A DNA stretch of 64,000 nucleotides from Heligmosomoides polygyrus polygyrus (lineage: Eukaryota; Nematoda; Chromadorea; Rhabditida; Heligmosomidae), in the NCBI GenBank assembly GCA_947396885.1, contig OX377206.1, positions 91,695,960 to 91,759,959 on the forward strand, given 5' to 3'. The notes below the pieces were generated by a model that searched no databases, was not told the DNA's origin, and was given only the letters and a program-made list of their open reading frames with translations. Below are positions 35,901-50,100 of the stretch, piece after piece (the first letter of the stretch is position 1; the number at the start of each line of letters is the position of its first letter). Position numbers and translations under genes: made by a program.

Positions 35901-38900
35901 TCTTCTTGGCACTGTGTGCTGATTTTGCTGGAAGGTCCAGTCGAGGTCTTTACCCTTCTCTTGTGCCCAAAATATCACCACATCTTCCAGGATTTGGTGC
36001 CCGTAGATTTCGGCATTGATCTCAACTTCCTTTTCAATAAAACCCAGGTCCGGCATTCCAGCCCACACCATCAAGTACTGTTGAAAATGAATTTTTCGAC
36101 GTTGACGGCTCTTGGAGATCTTTTTGGCAGCAATCTTCGCTGAGTCTGCGCATTTTGCAGTACTTCGACGGTAAATATCTTGTGTGAAGAAAATCCGGTC
36201 GAGCTTGTCACCGCGCGTAAGGGCCTTCATCTGTCTGCATTTCTCCAATTTTGAGGTCCTCATTTCCTCGGTGAGGTGATGTCCTTTCGCGAATTTGTAC
36301 AAATAGAATCCTAGATTATCCCTGATCAGTCGTTGTATAGTTGAACGACCTAAGCTGTGCTTCTTAGCTAGTTTCCTGATGCGTGTTGTAGGAATTCGGT
36401 GAAGTTTTCTTTGGCGGCCTTTCGATGGGCAGAAGTCCTTGCACTTCGTCATGGTCTTCCTCTAGAACGATTTTCGATTCCTTCAGTCTCTCCGAAACCT
36501 TTGATGGCGCGGTGTACTTGCATTCGATGCAGTTTGAGCATCCTTGTTATTTAGGAAACGGACGACCCGGATTTGCACATGGCTACCGTGAACGATCCTC
36601 AAACGAAACCATGTTTACCTAGAAACGGTGAACAGGACTGAGCATAGGTGGACTAAAAGATAGGATAAAGCTAATAACCCTAATGCAGAGCACAAAAAAG
36701 AGAGAGATTTCCGAAATGGAACTTTTTGTAGCCCGAAACACTTTATGGGGACCACTCTGTCTCCATCGTCCTACAGAACTGCTTAGAAATGTTACCTCCC
36801 AGTAAAAATGCCATCGACGGGTGGTATTAAGCCGTACGTCACAGTTTAAACTTTTTAGTTCACGAGGCCTTCTCGTCTCCGAAATCTGGACGACGATTTG
36901 TACAATTCGGAATCGGACACGAATATGAGCATCGACTTCTCATTACCATGGTATATTGAGCTAGAGAGGATTTTGAACATTGGAGAACTAACTACGCCGT
37001 TTGCAGTCAGGAGGAAGTGATCATGCTCTATCAGCAACTTCAGTCTGCAGGGGTGCCACAGCTTCTTCGAAAGTACGAGCGAATAGTTGGATCGTTTTAC
37101 AAGGAAATCAAGGATCAGAAAGACGAGAATCAGCGTCTTCAGCATGTCTACGAGACGTGAGTGCCATATCGCTTTTCATCGTTTACCATCCGGCCACCTA
37201 CTTGTCGTGAATGTGGTATACATGGGGTGGCAGGAACGCGGTAGCCAAACGCACCCAATCGAAACTTCGACCGAACACCCGCCAGCCAATCATTGCACCG
37301 ACCTCGTACGCCCCGCCTGGGTTGCACTCCCTTTCGATGCGGCCTTATCAGTATGGTGCGTCCCTCTATCTCCCCATATAGGCCACATAACGACTACTTC
37401 TAAAGGCCCTTCAGAAGCCTTTGCAGAGTTAGCAAGCGACGACTTCTTTAGCTGTCTTGGGAATCGTTGCGTTCATAATCCATGGAGTATGTAGATGCTC
37501 CATACCTTCCATTAGATTCGGGTCCAAAGTCCTGAAAACAGGTGACCTGTGAGTTTCTAGAGGTGTGAAGCACCACGTCTTGTTCCCGCTCATCATCGAT
37601 TTTTCACGCGAATGCCATCAATGTTCTTGGTACACCCCTGTCACGTGCCAAGGTAGCCCAACGAATCAAAACAGCTGATGATGATCATCCTGATTCTTTC
37701 ACGGCATCCAACTTTATCCAGTCGGTCGGGGGTTTCTGTCAGAAGGCGTCAGCCAAATGCACCTCGGAACTGGCCTACATAATCACCAATTACGCTGGAA
37801 AAGTATAAACGAAGATGTTAATCAATTGATAGTTTGGCTGCGCCGCGCACTCTATTTTTTTGGGATGTCATGGAGGCAATTGGATTGCGTACATGGTTTG
37901 CACAATGACTTGGCGCTGACCAGCCGATAGACAAGCCAGTGTTTATCCCTTCTAAGAGAAGTTTGTTAGCAATTCGCGACCCAGGAAGGGTAGAAGACTT
38001 GGTTGGCCTGGGCGGGACCCGAGTCATGAACTTCTACTCGCGGTGCACGCCTCCTCCGACAGTACTGCCGCGTGTCCTCTTATTTTGTATTGGGAGTTTT
38101 TTTTTGAATGTGGAGTAAAAAGCGATTCTTATTAAAGCTGGTTGATAGTAGAGATACCAAATAAGAGCTAAAGTGATGAGTCATTTGCCCGGAAAGTACC
38201 AATTCTTGTATAGTGTTTGTCGCGCTTTGAAAGAAAGACGACTAACGGAGAGCGGCAAAGTGGAGCACTGAAAGAAGCAAAGGGTAAGAGGGTAAAGTTT
38301 TGAGCCTTTCAAATCTCTTCTGGGATGCGCCATGCATTCTTCTTCTATGAAATGCCGTTTAGTCACCAAAAATGCTGATTGATTGGGCGTACACAACGAA
38401 TTGTGATGGTCAGCAGATGGACAAACCAGCGTTTTATCTCATCCAGACAGGGATGGTGTCAATTAAACGACCGCGGAGTGATGGATCAATTCGTTGGCCT
38501 GTGCGGGTTCCGAACCTTGAATAGATTTGGCGTGCACGTGGAAGCCGGCGCTTTCCGACTACTCTACACCACGTAGACTCCAGTGGTGTCGAATGTTCGA
38601 AGAGCCGCTCAATGTGCTCTTTATGAATCGGTTGTGGGAAAACAGCCTGAACAAACCTTCGGAGGAGAGATATAACATGTTTTTGACACATGGCCATACA
38701 GTGACACAATCGGCACTGGTCGTTAATGTGGCCTACATGGAAAAGAACGTGCCAGAAAATCACATTCAATCAAACCACAGCTCAAACACGTCTCAGCCAA
38801 TCAAGGCACTGAATGCCCACGTCTTCTCTAGGTGGAGCGCCCATTCGATATATCTAATGGCCGGCACGTTCCTCCCTTCGCATGTAGGCCACATTAGCGA

Positions 38901-41102
38901 CCACTATCAAAAAATGACTGTGGAAATCATCCAAGATCTAAGTGGGCTACATGGTTGGGTTTCAGTGAGAAGGATATGTACAACAAAAGAATGGAAGAAG
39001 TGGAAATCGAGTTGGACCAGCAGGTGATGATGGCTGAGCGTAAAGCTAGAGAAGAGGTATGTGAAGCTGTGGTCAAAGAAATAACGTCTTCTGCCTTCGG
39101 CTATAAAACTTCTGGGTAATTTACCTATGCGAGCAGCCTGGTTGCTCCGCATGTAGAATCGTGTTGTCGTTTAGGAGAGGCAGCGATTGACAAAGGAGAA
39201 GGAAGAGATGCAATCGCGTATGGCTGAAGAGATGCGAACGATGCAGAAGAACATTGAGCGACTTCAGAAAATGGAGACCGTTCTGGAGAAGGAAGGACAA
39301 AAACTCAGTCATCAGAAGGAGCTGCAGGAGCGTCTGAAGGTAGGGTACAGTAACCCGTATAAGCATGATGCTCCACGCATTCTACTTCTGCGTAATGACG
39401 TGTAGCCATTTTGAAGACGTACTTCATCTATTGATTGAAAATTCAGCGGTTAATCGTTACACCAACTCCTAAACCCCGTTGTGAAGGAGTTGTAATTATC
39501 AACCGATTTTATCGATTTGCGCAGTGTTTGAGATGGAAATCTAACGAATGTGCTAGCCGCTGTAGTCGGGTAGTCGTTATCGCTCGGTCTTATCGATTTT
39601 TGTCGAGAATTGAGCGTATGAGGTAGAATTCAAGCCAATATGCTGGCCTGGGGTGGATTTGTTGGAAAATGTGATTCCTAAAAGTGAACAGTATCGAGCG
39701 GAAATCCACTAACGAATTTATTGATTTGCGTCCGGAGATGATTACTTGATGTGAGATCCGTAGCAGTACGATGGCCTATCGGCATGCTTCACAGCGAATA
39801 AATATCGATCGGGCAGCGGTTATCCATTGATTTTATCGGTTTTTGCAGAGATAAGAATGTTCGAGGTGAGAATCTAAAGAATTTGCTTGCCGGTGGATCA
39901 TTCCAACAAAAAGCAGGCGGTATGGATCGGGCAGCCCCTAGCGGTCGAATCCTTGTCCAGATGTGATTGTTTGAAGCCTCGCTTGAACCTACAAACATAA
40001 TAATAGTAATAATAAATAATAATAAGTAATAGTAATAGTAGTAATGAATAGTAATAGTAATAGTATTAGTAACATACTTCACGAGTGAACAGAATCGACC
40101 TGCTAACCATTATCGATCGATCATTATCGATTTATCTACATAGATAAATCGATAATGATCGATCGATAATGGTTAGCAGGTCGATTGTAGTCTTGTCCAG
40201 AATTTACTGCGTGAAGTGAGAATTATTCGGACAGGTTGACAAAGGCTTCACAATAAATAGTTAACATAGACTGGGCAGCCATTATCGAGCTATATTAATC
40301 GGGATATGCCTAGCGTTGACCACTTGAACAGGGAACGTGGATATGCTGGACAGTGGGTAAACTTCACAGCAAGTAATCGTTATCGATCAACCAACCAACC
40401 GATATCGATCGATATTAATAGTCGTGTCCGCCGCTAGAGGTAGCGCATATATGAGATTATTTTCCCTTCAAGAGGTGAGTTACTCTATATAGTGCATGGA
40501 GCATAATCCTGCTTCAGATTTTTTCCTGTTTTTCCAAGGAATAGATTACAAACCAACTCGGGTTGAGCCATGCCTCGACCATCAGGGCTTTATTGAACTG
40601 TAATGTCTATTTTAAGGAAGTGTGTTCGGAAAACAACGAACTACGTCGAGGTCTTGCCGAGAATCATCTGGAGTTGGCGATGATAAAGAGTGAATTGGCT
40701 CATGTACGGGCTGATTACGAACACAAGCAGAATGAACTAATCCGGCAGAAAGGTGATGATGTCCACTTGGTGATTTCTTCAGTTTGTCACCGAAATCGTT
40801 ACAGATCTTTATTCCGTTTATGCTTTGACGCTTTCGCTTTCTTCGAAGCATTAAACTTGAGTAATTAAACTTGTGGTTCAATTTCCCAAGTTTGGGGTTT
40901 AGTTATATAAAAAGCGTTGCGGCAAGGAAGCGAAAGGGTGAACAGGAGGTACAACAAGTGCTCAAAATCCTTTTGTATTTATTGATCTTGTGTAAAACAT
41001 AAACCGCGTTTATAAAAAAATCGGTGGTTTTAATTCAGCCTAACCTCGATAGATTTGATTTGTTTTCTAATAGACAAAAGACGGTCGTAAATTAAGATGC
41101 CT

Positions 41103-41141
<39 letters not shown>

Positions 41142-44100
41142 TTCATGACGTGAGCTAAGGACACACGTAAAAAATGGCTACGTCTTCCAATTTGGTCTGA
41201 TTGCAGATTTTATTTGTTTTCTAATAGGTGCTCCGACACGCCTAGCGGCTTATCTCATACTTGCGCTCTTTGGGCGAGTTTGGTCACTAACTTACGGAAG
41301 GCAATTCTTCAAAACTTATAATCCGTTAACACATGGTTCTGCAGCATACTTTGCGGTATGAAGCCGTTCTCCACTTCCGTACGTTCATCAAGCATTCTCA
41401 TCGGACCGTCCATTAATGCCATCGGTGACACGTCTTCTCAATTGCTGCTGAATACCCTAAGGTTGCTCCGCAACCGTTCTCATGCTCAACAATACTCGTT
41501 GCAGGACACATTTGACATGTGTTTCGGAACATACGCTCGCCACGCAACATAGTGCCACTTCATCTGAGTTCGGGCTATTGCTGCATGACATCAGTGACAC
41601 GTCTTCTGAATTCGGACGCTCATCTAGCGAAGTCGACGCTCATCTAACGAAGTCGACGACCCGTCTTCTGAATATGAATGCCTATTGCGCGAAATCGATG
41701 ACACGTGTTCTGAATGCGAACGCACAGAAACGCGCGCGGTTTCGTGCCAAGCAGAAAGAGCCAGCATTTCACCTACTGAAGCAGCATCCTATGTTGAATG
41801 GCAAACTTTGACTGCGCGGGATACGATGAGGCGTATCCCGAGCGGGTAGGATTACTCAAACGTCATCGACGGCTGACTCAATTATATAGTGGTAGATGAA
41901 TAGATAGATAGCTGTGATTGTAAAATAAGACTGATTGAATTAATTTACTGTGGAATATATCCCCTTCCAAGTGAAAATTTTTAATCTGAAATATTTAATG
42001 GAAGCAAAGACATTTTTTCGGCTTACTTCTGTCGGGCATTCACCCGCCACAGGTGATTAAGGATAAGGATAAAGGACGGCGTTATTCAATCCCCTTTGGG
42101 ATGCGCCACGCATTCTTTTTCTACGGGATGTCGTGGAGGCGAGTTGAATGCGTATTTGACCACACAATGACTTGCGGTGGCCAGCAGATGAACAAGTCAG
42201 TGCTTTATCCTTCCCAGACAAGTCTGGGGCAGCGGTAGAAAAATAGCACATGAGCCACGGAGCCTCATATTATCGTCAATGCGTTAATTACCTAAGTTTG
42301 AAGTTCCGAAAAATGCGAGAGTCGAAACGTAAGCCGAGTAAAGGATCTGTAAGTATAATAATTTGGGTGACAAGCTGATGATATCATTAGTCGTACCAAC
42401 GGGGTCTATGCCGAGGTTCATTGAGAGCCGAACACGTACCGTGATAACATCCTTTTTTATGCACAGATCGTTCCATGAAATAAATTTCAGATGAAGTTTC
42501 TGTGGTGTCCCAAGAAAGTGAGACGATGCACCGTCAAATACAGCTTCTGTTGTAAGTTTCTCCAGAAAAATCGGATCTATCCTAATCGAATGGGGGGGGG
42601 GTGTCTGATGTTTTGCCTCTCCATCCCCTCCTTTGGTGTTGCCACAGAGCTTCAGCTTCTGCAGAATGACGATGACACTCATCCCAACTCAGGAAATGTG
42701 GTGTCTTATCGTGGGATACTAGTCGCAACTGTGACCATGTCGCTGCCCCCCCCCCCACTAGGATAGGTCCGAAGAATCTTTTGACGCTTGTAGAGCTAGA
42801 CCATCAGATCCTCACAATCCGAAACGAAGCGTTCAGCGAAGCGAACAAAAAGCTACACGAAACTAACGAGAGTCTCCGAGATGCGCTGGATAGCCGTGCG
42901 TCGGTCATCAAACAGTTCAACCTTGTAGGTAGTCTGATTTTTTGTCATCGAAGTTCGAGAACCAGATGTCTAACATCACAGAGAACACCGTCGCCGAATC
43001 CGGCCTTGGTCCGAAACGCTTCCGAAGGCATGGTAATGTATCAGAATCAGTGCGAACCATTGCGACTGCCAACGCCAGCAACGTTGAGCGAGCTGCCAAC
43101 AGAGGAAGATGGTGAGCATATACCGCTGGAAACTGCCGGCTCTGTGCTTTCATTCGAAATCTGTTCCAGATTCGGGCCTCGTAACGTCGTTTGACGACGG
43201 TAACTGCTCTACGGATTCCGACAGACCCAAAGGAGACATCAAACCGTTGGTGGTAAAGACTTTGTCGTTCTTTGTATGGGACTACTTTTGACTCAGAGAT
43301 CGCCAGTCAAAGTCAAGCAAATTTGGGTTTTTGAAGACTGCTTGCTTCGGTTGAGCAGTGCCAACATTTCTTTCCTTTGTCCCTAAACTAATCTTGAATT
43401 CCAAACACGTCATCATTTTCCATTGGGATGCGCCGTGCACTTAGCAGCACATTCCCAATAAGCGGTGCTACGATATTCATTAGATCGGAACGAAAGTGTT
43501 GATCGTCTTGGTTCCTCGAGTGTTTCAGCCTTTTTGACATTCTTCCTGCAAATAAACTACGTGGTTAAAAGATAAGATGATAAGGACTGCCGTTATTCCT
43601 TCCTTTTATGTGATGCGCAACGCATTCTATTAGGTTCTGTCAAACTAATGGCGATTCATGTTATATTATGTTCTACTGAAGATAGCACGAAAAGTTTAAC
43701 AGTTCAAGGAGTAACAGGCCTTCTCGTTAGAGCTTGCTCTAACAAATAGTTGAACGAAGTTCAAAAACGTTTGAAATTCCCTTATTTTTTATCGTCTCTT
43801 TATTGTACAAATAGCAATTTAGCCATTTTTTTTTTCGAAATATCCAACCAGTACTTAGACAGGATACACCCCCCCCCCCCCCAAAAAAAAATATGCACCA
43901 CTGTTTTGAAACCGTATATTTCATATAGAAAATCAGAGCCTTCAATTATAATCATGTCGTAAAGGCTGTCTACTGTTGACTAGTTCCTTGTCAAGGAATT
44001 AAACAGGATGAAGTCAGAAACACCGTTAACAAAGAGCAATTACCGGACTTTTAGGTGCGACTAAAAAACAAATATAATATGGTCAACCGCAGGAAGCCAT

Positions 44101-47100
44101 TTCTCATCAGTTTTATGCATTCTGTTGAAATTTGGCCAGCCGACGAACAAATCAGCACTTTATCCTTTCCAGACAAGTCTGGTACCAATTCATCGACCCC
44201 GGAGCGACGGAAGGCTTGGTTGGCCTGGGCGGGATATCCGAACCAGGAATCTGGTATCGGGTGCATGCGACGGCTAGTACCTCTTTCGACCACGCTGTAA
44301 AAATTTCAACTTAAGCCTCAAAAACGGCGGATATACTCGGTCCGGTCAAGCACACGTGATGCTCTGTGAAAAGTTGCGGCGAGGTTTATGTGCTGTGAGG
44401 TTTTTTTACTACCACTGAGTCATGAAACGATATTAATCGGTAATTCGGCCTGCATGAGGAGAGGGGGAGGCGGGATGTATTGAACCAGTAAAGTGCCACC
44501 AAGAGTGGCGTGTACAGCCACGCCCTGATTGGCCGGCCTGAGTTCGATCGGTGCTCTGATTGTTTGTGATTGGCTGGTATGCTTCCTATAACCCATGCAG
44601 GTCATATTTTCATATACTATAATAGTAGCAGAGTTGTCAGTTAGCGTATATTGTGCCCCATATCAGAAGTTCTGTATCAGAGGTCCTAGCCGGAGGGGCA
44701 TGCGGTGGTTTGTCTCTCATCCTTTCTCCTGAATTCGTTTCAGTGCTTATGCTACTATCAAATGATAGGTGACTTTCATGCGAGCTCACAGAATGTGGTG
44801 TCTTGTCGTGGAGCGCCGGTCGAAGCCGTCACTGTAGCAATGCCCCCTCCCGACTAGGATAGATCCTTTTGCCCATCATTCTATAACGTAAATATCTTGA
44901 ACCACTATTTTTGGTGTCTACTTCCTTCACCATATGTAAGGTGGACTTGTTCATAGCTCTGTCATATCCGCAGGGTCTGCATCCAGCCACAGGGCCAGCA
45001 GAGCGTACTTTCCGAGTTGTCATGTGTGGAGAGGCGGCAGTTGGCAAGAGCAGTCTAGTGATGAGACTAGTGAGCGGCAAGCACTGCGCCAACCTCCCCA
45101 GCACCCTCGGTAGGTCTTCACCGCACTTCTGAAGTTATCAGTTCTCTACAAGCAGCATAATTATCTACCATGCATAGGTGTCGACTTCCACGTGAAGACC
45201 GTCAACGTCGACGGAAGGAATGTAGCGCTCCAACTGTGGGACACAGCTGGGCAGGAGAGGTGGGCATTAGCAATGTCAAAAATTCCTGGCGCTTATGTAG
45301 AACGAGGGGTCAGGCGAGGAGAATTCTAAAACTCGTAGCGGTGAACTAGGGAGAACCTACGGTGAAGTGGATGATGAGCAACTAGTTATTGCATGAAACT
45401 CACCGGCTGTTGAATGCCCGACGAAAGCTCTTGTTGAGACCCCAGCATGGCAGCAGGTTCTGTGGTGCCCATTCTGAAGGGCAAAAAAAAAACTGAGTAG
45501 GTGAATCACGCTACGATGACTAATGGTATAAGATTGCGGATAGTAATAGCATAAAGGTTTCTACCGAAAATGTCCTCAATTTGATTGGCCTGTTTGGGTT
45601 TGCAGTATGACACTTCAGACGCAATCGCACAAATTATGCGTCACCTTACGCCGCTGTCTTGAATCAGCGCAGTTGCTCGCACAGTGTCAGAAAGGGCAGT
45701 AGTTGAACCCTCTTCTCAGTACATCAAGAGAGGGATTTTGGTATTATTGTATGCTATTGTATTTTCACGACTCCAGGGCCCGGATTCATCAAGCAACAGG
45801 TATAGGTAGAGATACCGTAAGGGAATCATACCCACTACCAGCAATGGGTAGTAGCTATGAATCGTATTCATGGAAGGAATCAACGGTAAGGCACAACTAG
45901 GCCTTTCGCGAAAACAGATGATCTCACTGGAGCGTCATTTTGTCAATGGGGCGCGAAGGAGTCGCGGGTATACGGATGTACCCAGAACGATCGGCGGGTT
46001 TTCTCTACCCACTGGTGTATCCACGATTTAGCTGGTAAGGTTTATCATGAATCGTGGGTATGTCTACATCGTGGGTATGTCTACCCTCTATACCCAGCAT
46101 ACCCATGGGTATGAGCGTTGATGAATCCGGGCCCAGGGGTCGAGGAGAGGTCGAAAAAACTAATTTCGCCCAAACTTCGCTCGGGGGTTTATTTGGGATG
46201 CGGATCACGAATCTGAGATACGTTTTCGAAATTTCGACAGGTTACGGTAGGTTACGATAGGTACAGGTGACTAAGGTCATGATCACCGACTTCGTCCAGA
46301 CTTCGGCTATAGGTGTTATCTGGGGTGCTGATCACATATCTGATATCCTTTTTGTTATTACGCCGGAGTACCGTAGGTACGGGTAAGGAACGCTTCAAGA
46401 TGGATTCCTGGTGGTAGAGTGAATACCCGAGGAAGTATTTATCTTACCTTTGCACAGCAGTTGTGGCGGCATCTATTCAGCTTCTATGGGAGAACGTTGA
46501 TAATAGATTTTTTGGGTAGTCTTCAGGAATGCAACGGACAAATAGGCTTGTCTATCGACTATGACCTTAGTGTCACTCGCACCTACCGTAATCCAGCGTA
46601 AAACTAAGAGCGGATGTCAGATTCGTCATCAGCACCCCAAATAAACCCATAGAGCCGAAGTTTCGGCGGAATCGGTGGCCATGACCTTAGTCACCCATAC
46701 TTGCTGTAACCTACCGTTCTCCAGCGTAAAACGAAAAATGGCCGTCAGATTCATCATAAGCACCCCAAATAATCCCCTAGGCGACGTTCAGGCGAATTTT
46801 TTTCGAGCTCTCCTCGACTTCTGGAGTCGTGAAAGCACAATAGTCCCAGGATTTTTTCTAACGTTTTTCTTCCAGCGTTGATTCAGCAGAGATTAGCCAT
46901 GAAAACACTCTTTTTTTTCTCCCGCCCCCGGTTTCCTTTCTCTCTATCAATCTTTTGTTTGTTCTCTTCTATTTTGCCCTGTGATTTTTTTCGTTTTGCT
47001 TTCGTTGAGCCAGTCACCGTTACTCTTTAGTCACCCACTGTTGTTCAATGACTGCACACTGTCGCGAATAAATGAAAATGAAACTGTAGTTCGCCGGTGA

Positions 47101-50100
47101 AAATTCACCTGTAAGTGAACGGAATTTCATTGGCAGTGCAACTAGCCACCTTGGCCGAGACTTTGAAATGGGTTGGAGCCTGTCGATGAATACATTTCAA
47201 ACTCCCGCCATAAATATTTCGTGGACATTTCATTACTGCATGCTGCTCATCTGCCGGTCAATTTCATCGGTGAACTACGGCTGTCCTTCCATTTGACCGC
47301 TCTGAAGGTCTGAGATCATCAGTATTCTCCCGCAGTTGACCAATAGGAATTTCAGAATTATATTCGGCACAGCCGTGCTCCATCGTCCTACAAAAGCGCT
47401 AAACTGTGAAAAATGAATTTTGGAAATAGTCTTTTGATATAAACGGCGACACGATCGTACTCTTTAATAATCAGGTTCCGCTCGCTGTGCAAATCATATT
47501 TTCGACGTGCTGACGGAGCCATATTGGTTTACGATGTCTCTTCTGAGCACTCGTTCATCAAAGTTCGCGACTGGATCGACACTATAAAGGTGTGTACTTC
47601 TTCTTCTTCAGCGTTTGTCCCGCTTAGTTGCGGGGTCCGCTTTCCTGGAATGTTGGCGCCATTTCTCCCGATCAAATGCCTGATCAGGGTGCAACCCAGC
47701 CATCTTCAAGTCCTGATGCAGCGTATCAAGCCACCGCTGTTTTGGTCGCCCTCGTGACCGCCTACCGGGCACATCAAGGTTAAGACCAGTCTTTCGGACA
47801 GTGTCACCTTTTGCGCGAAGGACGTGGCCGTACCATCGCAGACGAGCTTCGCGCATCTTCTCAAATATCGGGGTGACACCGAACCTCTGCCGTATGGAGT
47901 CGTTGCGTACTCGATCCAAACGCGTAACTCCGGCCGTCCACCGCAGCATCTTCGTTTCCATTACGCTGAGGCGCCTTTCAATTTCTTTGGTAACGGGCCA
48001 GCACTCAGCTCCGTAAATAGCTACAGGCCGGATGACTGCTCTGTAGATCTTCGACTTGAGGCGCTCTGGTATCTTCTTGTCGCAGAGCACTCCCGTCAGA
48101 GAGCGCCATTTGGACCACGCTGCACTCACGCGTGAGTTGGCTTCAACGAGTAAACCGCCATCGGACGCGATTGCTGATCCCAAGTACTTGAATACCGAAG
48201 TACGTGGCAGCTCAATGCCATTTACCTTAATGGAGCTAGACTCGTCTTCATCAGTCGTCATATACTCGGTCTTCTTGACATTCAGTTTGAGTCCAAATCT
48301 CTCCAAGCGATCGCACCAAGCTTGTACCTGCCGCTGGAGTTCAATCTTGTCTTCGCTAGCAAGCATTACATCATCAGCATAAAGCAACGTCCAAGGGACT
48401 GGCTGCTGAAGATCACGCGATATGGCATCCATAACGACGACGAAGAGTAGTGGGGAGAGCGCAGACCCTTGATGTACTCCGATAGAGATGGGGAACTCCA
48501 TCGACGTGCCTGCTGCAGCTTGCACTCGACTCTTTGGACAAGAGTACAGTATTCGTACCCACTCTATGAGCTCTTCGGGGACTCCATGTTTCCGTAAGGC
48601 ATACCATATCACTTCACGCGGAACGCGATCAAAGGCCTTCTCCAAATCCAGGAAGGCAAGATGCACCGGCTTCTGTTTCTCGCGGTGTTTTTCTATCAGA
48701 AGACGAACGGCGTGTATGGCATCGACTGTGCCACAACCAGCTACGAAGCCGCACTGGTTGGTAGAGAGCTGGACGGTATCACGAATGCGCCCGTCGACAA
48801 TCCGCTCGAAGATCTTCATGCTATGCGAAAGCAATCGGATTGGACGGTAGTTTGTGCAGTCTGCTGGACTGCCCTTCTTTTTCCAAATCGGAATCGTCGT
48901 GCTTCTCTGCCAGATATCGGGCACTTTCTTCTCCGCAATAACCTGGTTGAAGAACGTCGCCAGCCACTTCGTTGGGTACCAGGATTTCGACTTCCATAAG
49001 TCGGCCGCCAAATCATCGGGGCCCGTTGCCTTGCCCGGCTTCATCTTCTTCAAAGCCGCTTCTACCTCCTCTACGGTGATTTTCTGAACGGGACCGTATA
49101 CAGGAGGAGAAGATGGAATGCTTGGATGAGCAAACTCTACTGTCGAGACTTCCTCGAAGTAGGTGCGCCATCGGTTCAAAACCTTCTTGCGGTCCATGAG
49201 TAGATGACCGTTCTCATCGTTGATGCCAAAGAACTTCTCAACATCCTCAGTCTGGCGATGGCGTACCTTCGCGAGTCGATAAAGAAATCGCTCGCCATCG
49301 CGCGACTCAAGCTTCCCGTTGACATCATCGTAATGAGTGGCTCTTGCAACGGCTACCGCCTTCTTAGCGGCTTTCTTGGCTTCCTGATACAGACGCCATT
49401 TATCGGCTGCCTTATCGCCGAGGAATGCGTGGTACAATCTCTTCTTCTCTCGGACTTTTTCTCTCGTTAGTCCACAGCCATGCCTGCTTATCGACCTTAC
49501 GCCGTCCCGGTTTCGTAGTGCCGAGTTCGGAACGCGCAGCATTGAGAATAGCGTCGGTTGCTATTTGCCATGTCTCGTCGACGGTCGTGACCGTCGGCAA
49601 CCGAATGCGCGAAGTAACAGCTGCTTCATTCTCTTTCAGTTGCCACCACTTAATTCTTGACGGACCGCTCCGTTCGACCTGCTTAAACATCGGTGGTGTG
49701 ATCCTCATAGTGCAGATCAGTGGGCGGTGTTGTGTGGCGACCGTTTCATACGGCACGACCTTCGCGTCCGTGACAAGCCCTTGGTCACGATTTCGCACAA
49801 GGACAAAGTCGATCTGCGTTTTAGAATTCCCGCTGTAGAATGAGATAAGGTGGGATTCACGTTTTCGGAATCTGGTGTTCACGATGGTGAGGTCGTGCGA
49901 CTCCGCGTACTCGAGGATACGCTCACCATCGGCGTTACGTGAACCAAAACCGAAACCACCATGACAGCTGTACCCGTCTTTCGCAGCGCCAACGTGCCCG
50001 TTAAGGTCACCTGCGACAATGATTACGTCTTGTGACGGAACTTCTGCTGTCTTCTCATCCAGCAGGCTCCAAAATTCATCCTTGGCTCGCTCAGAGCATC

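Larger units (their letters stand above)
39440..40440. repeat. Degenerate repeats with ATCGAT cores in rsef-1 intron 7
   Basis: Stretches with the pattern cagcggttatc-gat-cgatttt-gcagag-gaatgt-cgagg-gagaatct recur roughly every 100-190 bp. They are too diverged to set a period by eye. Confidence 0.5.

Noticed and set aside
42925..43111. Alternative reading [17 protein letters not shown] as rsef-1 exon 10
   Set aside because: It puts the next junction on a stop codon; starting exon 10 at 42982 after CACAG gives a 57-nt intron and keeps phase through to the Rab domain.
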